The translations under genes and the position numbers were made by a program. The notes under the pieces were generated by a model. That model was not told the DNA's origin, did not search any database, and saw only the letters and a program-made list of their open reading frames with translations. 17,821 bases of DNA, from NCBI GenBank assembly GCA_019693395.1, contig JAAMXP010001757.1, forward strand, positions 1-17,821. The letters are read 5' to 3'. The DNA is from Ettlia oleoabundans (Eukaryota; Chlorophyta; Chlorophyceae; Chlamydomonadales). This document shows positions 8,901 to 17,821 of the stretch, one piece after another. How positions within the stretch are numbered: the first letter of the stretch is position 1; each line of letters opens with the position of its first letter.

Positions 8901-11900
8901 CTGGGCTGGCTGACAGGCAGGGACACTGGCAAGCCCCCACTGGCAGTCGGACACAATAATCACTGTGGAGGTGGTGGGTTGCCAGGTAGGCCTGATACCC
9001 ATAATATTCCACCTCAGTTACCTGCAGGCGCGTTCTAGGGCATCACCCCCCTTGATGAGCACACCATGCTGGGCGGCTACGCCTGCAGCGTAGCACGGCA
9101 CGGTGCAGTGCAGTGCAGCACAGCACAGCAGGCACGATGAGACACTGCACACCCTTGCATATATTACTGTGCAGACACATGCATTCTTCCTTCACGATCA
9201 TGCTACCACATGTTGCCACCTGCCGGAGCGCAGGGCACCCACCCACCTGTTCCCACCATGACAGCAGTGGGCGTGGCCAGCCCCAGGGCACAGGGGCAGG
9301 CGATCACGAGCACAGCAATGCCAAAAAGCAGTGCAAATAGAAAGTGCGTGTAGCCCTGCAATTAGTAGGTGGTGCATGGTGGGTTGCCCAATACAGTCGC
9401 CGCTCGCTTGTCGTACCATGCGTAGCTCATCATCCGAAATCCAGTCGGCACGAGCATGGGAAAGTCAATGTTCCACATGGGAGTGAAGGGCAGCAAATTG
9501 GCCAGAGCAAGCATGAACAACTTGGCTGTCATATACCTTTGGTAGCCAGGAGTCTGGATACCAGCCAAAAATTCCTGCCGTGTACCTGCAGGAGAGCAGT
9601 CGCACAGGGTAAAGCAGGGCAGGGGCAAGCCAGAACGCTTGCAAAATTGGCAGTAACCAGGCTTGTTGCTACATAGAAGCAGCAAACAGGATCCTGTGGC
9701 ATAGTTGTGGGACCCATGCGTAGGAGAGAAAACGTAATCAGGTCAAACATGAACAAGCCAGATACCACAACATAGCCTGGGGCTGTTTACTGCCAGCAAA
9801 ATGCGTCCTGCTCACCATGCTGCAAAGGTCAGCAGCGCCAGAGACACCACCGCCGGCACAAACACAGCAGACACACGGTCGGCAAATGCCTGAATGGGCG
9901 CCTTGCTCATCTGCAGCGGTACATGCATCGGTACATTACTGGAACCTATTGTAGGCAGTTGGTGAAGCGCCCCACTTCGGATTCATTAACCAGGTATATT
10001 GAAAAGAAAACGAAGCGGCAGGGGTCAACACAAGCACTGCTTGACTAATGAGGTAGGGCTTTTCCTTATTTCCACTGCTCCAGCAACGACAGTTATGTGT
10101 GTGGTGACTGGACATAAGAAACCCTGCACCTCCCCTGCAAATACACCCACAACCGCCCGGCTTGCCTGCGCCGTCTCCACTAGCCTCACAATTTGCGCGA
10201 GAGCCGTGTCAGCCCCCACCCGCGTCACCCGCACCCTCAGTGGGCTGCCCGCATTCACGGTACCGCCAATCACTGAATCACCCACTGACTTGGCCACAGG
10301 GACTGCAGCAGGGTGAATGGAGGATGGAGGGGTGCAAGAACTGTATTGTCAAACCAGTGTGCAAGACAAATAATGCCTTATATGGGGCCACAGCTCCCTA
10401 GTGTTGGATGCTGTGGTGTAAACAGTGGAAGCATCTAATGGAGGCAGCACGCTGCACTTCTGCACGTTTATCTCACCCCTCACTCCAGTTGAGAAAGCTA
10501 ACGACCAATACGGCGACCAGATGAGGAACCCACCTGATTCTCCCGTCAGCATTGACTCATCCACTTGGCTCCTTCCTTCCACCACAACACCATCAATGGG
10601 CACACGCGCCCCCGGCAGCACCTGCACACAACGCAACGGAGCGCCATTGAAAGCATGCCAGGGACAAGCTGCTGAATGGCTGGTGCATCTTCTGCACATG
10701 CGCGCCTGATGTTGCACTGCGGCTTGCCTTACCACCCAGCGCAAACAAACATCATATAAAAACCAGCGCCACCCCGCCAGTCCCACATCCCCCCATCGTT
10801 TTGCCAGCGCCTCACTGACTCCACCAGTTGGGTTTGCAACACTCCCAAGCTGCCCACCTTAATCAAGTCTCCCCTGTGCAGCAGCGAGGTGGGCACCTCC
10901 TTCTCTCCTGTCACCAACACTGTGCCATCGCTCCCGCTTCTCTCCCCATCGCCGCCGTTGCTGTTGCCGCCGTTGTCTTTCCACTCCAACAGGATTGCTG
11001 TTGGCGGTGCCAGCTGGCACAGCCGCCCAATTGCCTCGCCGGTGTGCCCCTTGGCCTGCATGGAGCAGCAGATGCTAGCAGTGATGTGTGTCAGAATTGG
11101 TGTAAAGTGTAGGTCAAGAGGGTAATAGCGGCGAGTTGCAGCGTCGGTGGGCAGCGTCGGTGGGCAAAACCCATGGGCATGCACACGCAGCTTGATGCGT
11201 AACATAGCATCCCAGGAGAAGATATGAGTGGTGACTGGGCAAGCAACACAGGCGGGGAGCAGCAGGGCTACAGGCCCAGTATGTCAGGCTTCAGTCCTGC
11301 TCACCGCTGTCTCCAAAAACTTCCCAAACAGGATCAGGGTGATCAGCATGGCCGAGGTCTCAAAGAAGTCCTGGCCCATGCCGGCCATGCCGCTTCCTCC
11401 TGGCTGCAGGGAGGCGGGGAATGCAGGATCACTAGGACCAAAGCAGATAGTTCAGCAAGCAGACCATGCCGGAAGGTTTGGTTGAAGGCAGTCATGGAAC
11501 ACCCAGAACATGACCGCGTTTTGTCGGATGTGCATGCTGACAAGGTGCACTGCCCCATCACCGGAGGCCTGCTATGCATAGCTGAGTAGCATGGCAATAG
11601 CCACGTGCGTTGCTTGCCTGCATGCGCTGCTGCAGTATGGCCAGCAGGGAGTAGAGGTATGCTGCATTGGTGCCCAGGGACACGAGCACATCCATGTTGG
11701 CCCTGCGGTGGCAGGACAGAGGTAAGCCAGAGACGTTCAGAGAGCGAGCACATGGGCAGCCGAGGTACAGCCAGGCTTGTGGGTCAAGCATACAGCTTGA
11801 TTTGGTGAAGGTGCTAAATGCGGAAGCGAACGTCTGCTCCCCTTCAGGTGAATGCAGCATGCAGATGGCTTCAAAGGTGAGTGGCAAGGACATGTGCATG

Positions 11901-13251
11901 AGTGGTAACACAGCACCCACCTGCCCGCCCTCAGTGCCTGCCACGCGCCGCGGTGGAACCGCGCCCCGAGCCAGAACTGCACGGGAGTGGCAAATGCCAA
12001 GCGCAGCAGCTGGTCCAGCGGCAGGCCCAGCACCTGCGATGCAGGATGGGTTGAAGCAGTATGAGGTGGTAAACTGGAAGGCACGCTCATGAAGTTGAAA
12101 GAGCTAGACATGCAGCTGGGCAGTAACGAAGTTGTCAGGCAGGCCAGGGAGATCAGTACTAAGTATTGGGAAGGGCCTAGATCTTGAGCTGCTGCCCTGG
12201 CCTGCCTTCAGCTGTTGCATATCACGGACACCCACCGTATGTGCCGCCATCCAGGTGGCTGCTGCCGGCCAGGCCATGGGCAGCACCATGGAACTCAAAA
12301 AGACGGGCAGGGTAAATGCCGCAGCCAGGACACACTGGCGGCGCCAGCGTGCTGTTTCCGCCCGCCCCGCCTCCACAAAATCTGCACAGCCAGAGGGAAA
12401 GAGCCGCATCATAGACAGCATGGGCTGAGTTTAGGTGGCGGATAAGGGCCCAACCAGCACGACCTCATGCGTTGGTGCCCTCGAAGCAGCGACATACTCC
12501 GCAGGCAAGTGGCATGCACCGGAGTTGAATTGGTTTCCTCTAACACGTTCAAGCATGGCTGTTTTGTGCCAGCACTAAGCAGTGCATGCTCACCCAGACG
12601 CTGCTCAGCATATGGCTCAGCCGAGTACCCCGCTGCACGTACTGCCTCAAGCAAGTGCCGAGGCCCTGTGGCGTCTGGATTGTACTGGGCCTGCACCGCT
12701 CCAGCCACCAGGGAAGGCCACAGGAGGGTCAATGGACAGGAACGTTGAATATCATGAAGGGATGGCACGAGGAGATGGCCATCAATCACAGTAGATTGTA
12801 TGCAGGAATCTGGGGTTGCCAACCCCCCTGTCTCCTAATATGCACCTTTGCTACTCCTGTGAGAAGGTTGACGGACGCATCCAGTACGCCGGGCACCTTG
12901 CGAAGGGCGGCCTCAACTGCAATCACCAGAGGTCACCTCAGCACCATGCAGGGGAATGCCATAATGCGTATGCCGACCGCACTTGCAACACAACAGTTGC
13001 TTCAACAACATGACAGACAGAAAATATCAAACCACGGCGCCAGCGGAACAACTGCACCAAGCTGCTGTATGGTATGTGTGTGGTTCTGTCCGTACCTGTG
13101 GCTGCACAGCTGCTGCACGTCATCCCCTGCACCTGCAGACGCTGCAGGTTGACCGCCTCCTGTCCCAGCACTGTGGATGGGTTGGGCAGGTTGGCGTAGT
13201 GGAAAAGTGTCAGACAGGTGATACAGGAACCGGTGAGCAAAGGTGGTACCT

Positions 13252-13286
<35 letters not shown>

Positions 13287-14409
13287 CAAGGCAGGGCCTT
13301 TTAGCAACAAACTGCCCCCTACCTCCCACCCCACAAACAACCTCACCTGATGCTTCGAACCCAGCGCGCTCCACTGCCGCCACTAGTGCCTGTGGTGAGC
13401 ACTGCTCTGCAGTGATGAGCTCCACCTCGGCCTGGCCCAGCGTCTGGCTCACCACCGCCCTCACAACCCCATCCACATGCAGCAGCGCCGCCTCAACAGC
13501 TGCAAGCCAACACAAGCTCAAAGTACTGACAAAAAGTCGCCGGATGCTCAACCATAACTCGAGTACAGGCACTACTAGTTGTGCACAGGCAGTACAACTA
13601 TAACTGCACGACAAATGAGGACATGGGAGCCAGCAAGACGCTGAGAACCGCTGGCGCTGCACGTTGGGAGGCACCTGTTGTGCATGAGGAGCAGGCCATG
13701 CCGCCCACCGCCAGCTTCACCACATGAGTTTCCGCTGCAGGCAGGGAGGCATAAAGAGAAGCAGCTTCATTGTCAACCTGGGCACCCGTAGCAGCATGGG
13801 CAGCCAGTAAAATTACCCACACAGCGAGAGCAGTGTTTTACACACATACAACGGCCGCCTCAGTAGCAGCACAGAGGTGCAACGGCACTGGAATCAGCAT
13901 AACAAGCACGGGAGTGGGAGAAGCCGCAGGTCACCTTTGCTGTCCAGCACGCTAGCTGTAAAACCTGCATCCCTCACAGCCTGCACAACCTGCTCCAGCT
14001 CTACTGCCATGGGGTCCAGCTGAACCTCCGCGGTCTCCTTAAGCAGGAACACGCCCACGCGGCGCACACCAGGCAGCACCCTGCAAGCAACACATTTGAC
14101 CGAGTTGGTCAAACCTGGCAAGCAGCGTCCCGAGAGCATCAGGCACGTTTGACAACCGGATGCAGGTGCTTGCACGTACCCAATTGCCTGTTCTACGGAC
14201 ACAGCGCAGCAGGAACACTGCATGCCTCCCACTGACACCACCGCGTTCACGGTGCCGCATGGCGTCGCAGATGGCGTGCCATTGCCGCCATCCGGGTGCC
14301 TGCTGAGGAGAGGTTCCAGCAGCGGCGCGTCTTTGCTTCTTGGAACGCATGCCTGCACTTCTGAGCAAAAGCACTTCTCGCAGCGGCAAGGCCCCGCGCA
14401 CTTCGTCAT
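5901..14409 (-). CDS. Copper-transporting P1B-type ATPase (complete, 27 exons)
   Basis: An ATP-driven Cu(I) exporter of an internal or plasma membrane, 1107 aa. Exons: 14409-14180, 14080-13935, 13764-13675, 13499-13347, 13170-13096, 12916-12846, 12690-12594, 12381-12236, 12033-11921, 11702-11618, 11403-11305, 11055-10858, 10621-10534, 10302-10166, 9910-9816, 9585-9537, 9355-9247, 9082-9022, 8851-8767, 8583-8050, 7747-7659, 7375-7225, 7118-7040, 6894-6818, 6611-6543, 6331-6263, 6029-5901. Visible domains: Cys-rich residues 1-21; HMA domains with CxxC at about C65, C150 and C225; membrane segments near 304, 343, 378, 416, 588, 629, 1040 and 1069; TGE 527-529; CPC 644-646; phosphorylated D688 in DKTGTLT; SEHP 726-729; TGDN 934-937; GDGVND 981-986. 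YN (1046-1047) and MxxSS (1075-1079) mark the Cu(I) subgroup. All junctions keep frame. Two introns use GC donors. The exon 3 acceptor is the weakest; the start follows an in-frame stop. Confidence 0.93.
8461..8484 (+). repeat. (CTG)8, encodes Q8 in the ATPase nucleotide-binding domain
   Basis: Eight perfect CTG units on the plus strand read as CAG in exon 20 and give Q8 shortly after the SEHPLA motif, at the start of a low-complexity insertion. Confidence 0.9.
11138..11163. repeat. 13-bp direct tandem duplication
   Basis: The 13-mer GCAGCGTCGGTGG occurs twice head to tail in the ATPase intron between exons 11 and 12. It is probably a recent replication slippage product with no evident function. 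Confidence 0.85.
12594..14409 (-). other. N-terminal metal-binding region: Cys-rich segment and three HMA domains
   Basis: Exons 1-7 encode about 287 residues ahead of the first membrane segment. Residues 1-21 hold six cysteines (C4, C8, C10, C13, C15, C21). HMA1 carries the unusual GMQCSCC, HMA2 GMACSSC and HMA3 GMTCSSC. The second halves follow the fold pattern (PGV...V.L...A.V...P......AV..AGF/Y). In this family these domains accept copper from ATX1-type chaperones and regulate transport. Confidence 0.88.
13253..13288. repeat. (AGGC)n tetranucleotide microsatellite
   Basis: About nine uninterrupted AGGC units lie in the ATPase intron between exons 4 and 5 (13346-13171). The tract has no spacers, so it is a simple repeat and not a CRISPR array. 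Confidence 0.88.
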
Positions 14410-14877
14410 CACGAGGAAGTGAGCGGAGCACGCGGAGTTGGGCGCTCAAGACGAAATCAAGGATACCATCGCTTTGTCAAGGCCGCAATGCAAGTGGGAT
14501 TAGCCAGCGGCACCGTGCTGCCACAATCACCTCATCACCGACGGCACAGCACAGCGGCGTACCAGCGGGCAGCAACATTCAATACACACGGTAGTCACTT
14601 GATCTTGGATTGATCGGCAGCCATGCATCTTGTCCTGTGTGAAGCCCATTAGCCATCTGCACCCTGGATTTGACTGGCCAAGGGTGCATCCTGGTTCTGG
14701 TGCCGTATTCTCTAATCAGCATAATATGAGAGCTGCTGGGACAAGGAGGGGGTCTTGCACATGCTCAACACAGACCTTGATTGGGGGTATCACACGCTCA
14801 ACAATGGAGGCATTGCATCTTTCACCCGTATCATATCCTTCTTGTCATACAGCTAACTGTCAAAGCTTGTTACAATT
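14410..14877 (-). promoter_or_regulatory. ATPase 5' flank / promoter region and 3' flank of the Sfi1-like gene
   Basis: This 468-bp gap lies between the ATPase ATG and the stop of the next minus-strand gene. An in-frame TGA 38-36 bp upstream supports the ATPase start at 14409. A single GTAC (14559-14562), the core of algal copper response elements, lies about 150 bp upstream. TGTAA on the minus strand at 14870-14874 follows the upstream gene's stop by four bases. I see no clear TATA box. Confidence 0.4.
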
Positions 14878-15777
14878 TCACTGTTTGAACATGGCAGCGA
14901 GGTCCAGGCAGTTTGGATCAAAACAGTTCTCTGCTGAGGACATGTTGCTGGGTAGCTGTTCCCCCACTGCGCTGCTGCTCTGCTGCAGCACCTTGGTCTG
15001 TCGGTATTCCTCCAAGTAGCGCTGCACTGTACCCCAGCGCTGCTCTCGCCGCTTCGCTAGCATCCTCTCCTGCCGGCAGCTTGCAGCACCCAGCTGCCAA
15101 GCCACCAGCGCTCGGACACAGTTGGAACGGCTGTTGAAGTTGGCTGCTATGTGGAGCTGGCTGCGGGTGTGCTGCATGCTTGTTGCTGCTTTCTGCCGCC
15201 ACCTGTGCATGGCGGTGCGAGCCAGGGATGTGGCATGCAGTCGCGACAAGTTCCGAGTCCACAACACATGATGCTGCAAACCTGCCATAGCTTGCCGTAG
15301 CAGCGCGAGATGGCGATGCTGCCATGCAGCAGAAACCGCACATGCCTCGGCTGCCAATGCCCGCCAAACCGCTCCTTGACGGGCGAGTCCCCAGGCCGCT
15401 AGAGCCCGGGACAGACAATGTCTGGCATTTAGCAGCTCAGCTGCAGCAGCATGGTCTTTGGAACGCTGTACCAGCGCTCTCCATGGTGCCAAGCCCCATT
15501 GACACGCCAAGCGACGGCTATAGCTCACAGCCGCCAGCAGCGCTTCGTGTCGTGCCAGCAGCGACTCTAGGCGTGCAACGCGCATCTTTTGCTCTGCTGC
15601 CCAGCGTTGCTGCAACTGCCTATGAGCTCCATCAAAGGTCGTGCCGGGCGGGCGGGCCGTCGCTTGGACAGGTGCTGCCATGCAGGTCAACGGGGGGTGG
15701 GGGTGGGGGCTTACTCCAGGTCGTGCTGCTGCCGCTCTGGTCCGGAGACTGGTTTGTAAGAATGTACAACGCTGCAT
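14878..15777 (-). CDS. Trp-rich helical-repeat protein, Sfi1/centrin-binding-like (tentative)
   Basis: An uninterrupted 299-codon frame, Ala/Arg/Leu/Gln-rich and predicted helical. From about residue 50 to 260 a core of the form A-(L/M)-x-x-(W/L) recurs: GLAPW99, ALAAW129, AMAGL167, AMHRW193, ALVAW227, spaced 30, 38, 26 and 34 residues apart, with basic and aromatic residues between. This matches the roughly 33-residue spacing of Sfi1 repeats, which form a long helix that binds centrin at spindle poles and basal bodies; that assignment is inference from pattern. The C-terminus is less repetitive. The ATG at 15777 directly follows an in-frame TAG, so it is the upstream limit; the ATG at 15681 is an alternative start, and a 5' exon spliced at CTGTAG is possible. 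It lies divergently from the isocitrate dehydrogenase gene. Confidence 0.5.
   Translation of the reverse strand: MQRCTFLQTSLRTRAAAARPGVSPHPHPPLTCMAAPVQATARPPGTTFDGAHRQLQQRWAAEQKMRVARLESLLARHEALLAAVSYSRRLACQWGLAPWRALVQRSKDHAAAAELLNARHCLSRALAAWGLARQGAVWRALAAEACAVSAAWQHRHLALLRQAMAGLQHHVLWTRNLSRLHATSLARTAMHRWRQKAATSMQHTRSQLHIAANFNSRSNCVRALVAWQLGAASCRQERMLAKRREQRWGTVQRYLEEYRQTKVLQQSSSAVGEQLPSNMSSAENCFDPNCLDLAAMFKQ
15692..15709 (+). repeat. G-tract G6-T-G5-T-G5
   Basis: Three adjacent G runs on the plus strand, with further GGG runs about 35 bp upstream in GGGCGGGCGGG. It lies opposite the start of the Sfi1-like frame, between its two candidate ATGs, and could form a G-quadruplex or mark 5' UTR rather than coding sequence. 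Confidence 0.5.
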
Positions 15778-15981
15778 CTACAGTCTACATTTCCAAGAGC
15801 TTTTCTGGTCGCTGCCTGCCGCGCAGGGCTGACGGGTCATTGGTCCAAATGTGTGTGCCGGCCACGAGCTGATCGTGCATCTTGCGGCTTCTCGGCGATC
15901 GGAGGGGAATTGGACATTTGGCAGGGCGCCTCCTGTTGACTCTAGGGCTTGCTCGAGGTTCCCAGGCGGCAACACAGCGGC
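15778..15981. promoter_or_regulatory. Divergent intergenic region (shared promoter candidate)
   Basis: Only 204 bp separate the upstream ATG of the minus-strand Sfi1-like gene from the ATG of the plus-strand isocitrate dehydrogenase, so both promoters probably lie here. I see no convincing TATA box or other named element. Confidence 0.4.
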
Positions 15982-17782
15982 ATGCTGCGCCAAGCCCTCA
16001 CCTCCACCGTCCTACGCAGCCTACGGGCCAGCGAGGCATGTAGTGGCAGCGGTCTGCCGGGCATGGCAGCCAGGTGCTTCTCCGCTGCAAGCGCCCAAGA
16101 GGATGTGAGGACCGCCACCCTGTTTCCGGGCGACGGTGAGGGCCCAGGAGCGCGTTCTTTCCCGATTCGCATGGGGTTGACTACACGACGCCACTGCCAC
16201 TGCCGCCGCTGCCGTCACCTCCCCGCCAGCTATTTCCTTACTTCCAGCCTTGTGCCCTGTGGCTGTGCAGGCATTGGCCCGGAGATTTCAGAGGCTGTGA
16301 TGAAGATCTTTGATGCCGCCAAGGTGCCCATCCAGTGGGATGTGCAGCATGTGGGCAAGGAGGTTGACCCCCGCACCAACAGCTTCATCACCCAAGAAAA
16401 CCTCGACTCTGTGTTGGTGCGTGGTTTACCTGCCTGCCCGCCCGCCTGCCTGCTGCCAGCTAATCTGTGATGCCTGCCTTTCATCCAGATACTAACAGTG
16501 CGATGTTGCAGCCTGCGGTCGGCTGCCCGCAATGTATGCGGGTGCCTTGCTGCTGCTCCCGCATTAAATGCCTCACCTGCCGCTCGTTTATTGCCCCCCT
16601 GTCTGTTCTGTTGCTGTTGCCGCCCGCAGAAGAACCGCATCGGCCTGAAGGCGCCCATGACCACTCCCATTGGCAAGGGTTTCCGCTCCCTCAACCTCAC
16701 GCTGCGCAAGGAGCTGCAGCTGTACGCCAACGTGCGCCCTTGCCTTAGGTAAGTCAGCCGCTGGTGGATCGCTTTAGTGTCTGGTTAGTCCAGCAACACA
16801 GCTTAGCGATGCAGGATGCAAGGCCTGTCTGCGAACAGCAGGCTCAAGCAGCTGCATTTTATCAGGTTTTAAGCGCAGCCCAAGCACACTCCGCTCAAGC
16901 CTCCGTACAGTACCAATGCTGTACAACCTTGACCTCCGCTTGCATTGCTCGTTGCACCGCTCCCCCCCTGCTGCACCGGTTGCAGCATTCCCGGGTTCAA
17001 GACGCGTTACAGCGGCATTGACCTGGTGACCATCCGTGAGAACACTGAGGGGGAGTACAGCGGGCTGGAGCACGAGGTGGTGCCGGGGGTGGTGGAGAGC
17101 CTCAAGGTGGGTGTTTAGGGCTATCGGCTGAGGCTGAGAGAACGATGGCTGCTGAGTGGCTGTTTGGCGGCTGGGAAGGAAGTGGGTTGGTGGAGTTTCC
17201 TCAAAGGTAGGGCTGACTAGTCATTCAGCTTGGCTGGAGCGGAGAGTGCTTGCTTGTTCGATCCCTAGCCTGCCTGCGGCTCCCACCTGCCAGGCCCTGC
17301 AGGCTGCCTTCTGGCAGTTCCCCTCCCTTCCAACTCGCCAGCTTGTCCCCAACGCGTCTACTTACTCCCTGCCCCGCAGGTCATCACTCGCGTAGCCTCG
17401 ACCCGCGTGGCAGAGTTTGCGTTTGACTACGCACAGAAGCACGGGCGCAAGAAGGTAACAGCTGTCCACAAGGCGAACATCATGAAGCTGGCGGATGGGC
17501 TGTTCATCAAGTGAGACACAGCATAAGCTCGTCGCAGAGCTGGACATATTGCTTGCTCTATAATGCAGGAGCCAGCCAGCTCAGCAGAAATCTGCACCTG
17601 AACGTCCGCTTCCTCTTCATCCTCATGCCCATCTATTGTTTGGAATCTGCCTCCCCCCTTTATTGTCCTAACAACTGCCAGCTTACCCTTGCAACATTGA
17701 GCGCAGGTGCTGCCGCGAAGTAAGTGAGCGCTACCCGGAGATTGAGTATGATGAGATGATCGTGGACAACACGTGCATGCAG
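15982..17782 (+). CDS. IDH: NAD-dependent isocitrate dehydrogenase, catalytic-type subunit, mitochondrial (partial)
   Basis: Six exons (15982-16135, 16271-16416, 16630-16748, 16986-17106, 17380-17510, 17707-17782), all GT-AG and in frame, give 249 codons; the family is about 360-370 aa, so the last third lies beyond the right edge. Residues 1-39 form an Arg-rich, acid-poor presequence ending near RCFSA, typical of mitochondrial targeting. Then come [14 protein letters not shown], the substrate-binding [28 protein letters not shown] with the catalytic Tyr, HKANIMK with the catalytic Lys, and IVDN with a metal-binding Asp. It oxidises isocitrate to 2-oxoglutarate with NAD+ in the TCA cycle. The intact substrate-binding residues point to a catalytic rather than regulatory subunit. 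The ATG at 15982 is the only one giving a sensible presequence. Confidence 0.95.
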
Positions 17783-17821
17783 GTGGGTGCATGGGTGCCT
17801 GGGGCGGGGGAGTGCGGGGAG

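Noticed and set aside
9100..9132. GTGCA/GCACA-rich near inverted repeat
   Set aside because: It is an imperfect low-complexity intron sequence without a consistent long stem, so not a convincing structured element.
9420..9440. ATGATGA on the minus strand, like a snoRNA C box
   Set aside because: No D box (CTGA) follows within the intron in the sense direction and no terminal stem was seen.
13253..13288. Regular short repeat as a CRISPR array
   Set aside because: The tetranucleotide units are contiguous without spacers, inside an intron of a eukaryotic gene.
12983..13603. 206-codon plus-strand ORF
   Set aside because: It crosses ATPase exons 4 and 5, where the minus strand encodes HMA domains, and the AGGC microsatellite, which gives a GRQA repeat. 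It is an artefact.
15324..15872. 182-codon plus-strand ORF
   Set aside because: It is mostly antisense to the Sfi1-like frame and shows no motif; the minus frame has the regular Trp-containing repeats.
17250..17275. TTCGATCC resembling a tRNA T-loop
   Set aside because: The flanking T-stem has a mismatch, and no matching acceptor stem or D/anticodon arms are found; it lies in an IDH intron.

Overview
The window looks like nuclear DNA from a green alga, probably Chlorophyceae of the Chlamydomonas type. The genes are split into many short exons. Introns of about 100-390 bp carry GT(G/A)-type donors. Coding regions contain CAG/polyglutamine and low-complexity runs, and the proteins resemble chlorophyte and plant families. 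This placement is inferred from family resemblance and gene architecture; no database search was possible. I saw no bacterial operon structure, CRISPR array, transposon or rRNA/tRNA gene.

Layout, left to right. (1) 14-2710, minus: the 5' part of a CHD1/CHR5-type chromatin remodeller with an acidic N-terminus, a glutamine-rich linker and the first chromodomain; it runs off the left edge. (2) 2711-3902: spacer/UTR without a recognised gene. (3) 3903-5226, minus: a complete six-exon mitochondrial cytochrome c of 114 aa, whose first three exons are only 18, 25 and 22 bp. (4) 5227-5900: spacer. (5) 5901-14409, minus: a complete copper-transporting P1B-type ATPase, modelled as 27 in-frame exons (1107 aa). 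It has a Cys-rich N-terminus, three heavy-metal-associated (HMA) domains, eight membrane segments and all catalytic motifs. (6) 14878-15777, minus: a 299-aa Trp-rich helical-repeat protein resembling Sfi1/centrin-binding repeats. (7) 15982-17782, plus: the first six exons of a mitochondrial NAD-dependent isocitrate dehydrogenase, running off the right edge and diverging from gene 6 across about 200 bp.

The genes are unrelated single transcription units, as expected in a eukaryote. Two act in mitochondrial energy metabolism (cytochrome c, isocitrate dehydrogenase), one in copper transport and one in chromatin remodelling. I found no evidence of a new multi-gene system. The most notable observations are GC-AG introns (two well supported in the copper ATPase, one inferred in CHD1), the Cys-rich N-terminus and CSCC metal site of the ATPase, the micro-exons of cytochrome c, an intronic array of seven GTAC cores, a 63-bp perfectly alternating purine-pyrimidine tract, and the Sfi1-like repeat protein.
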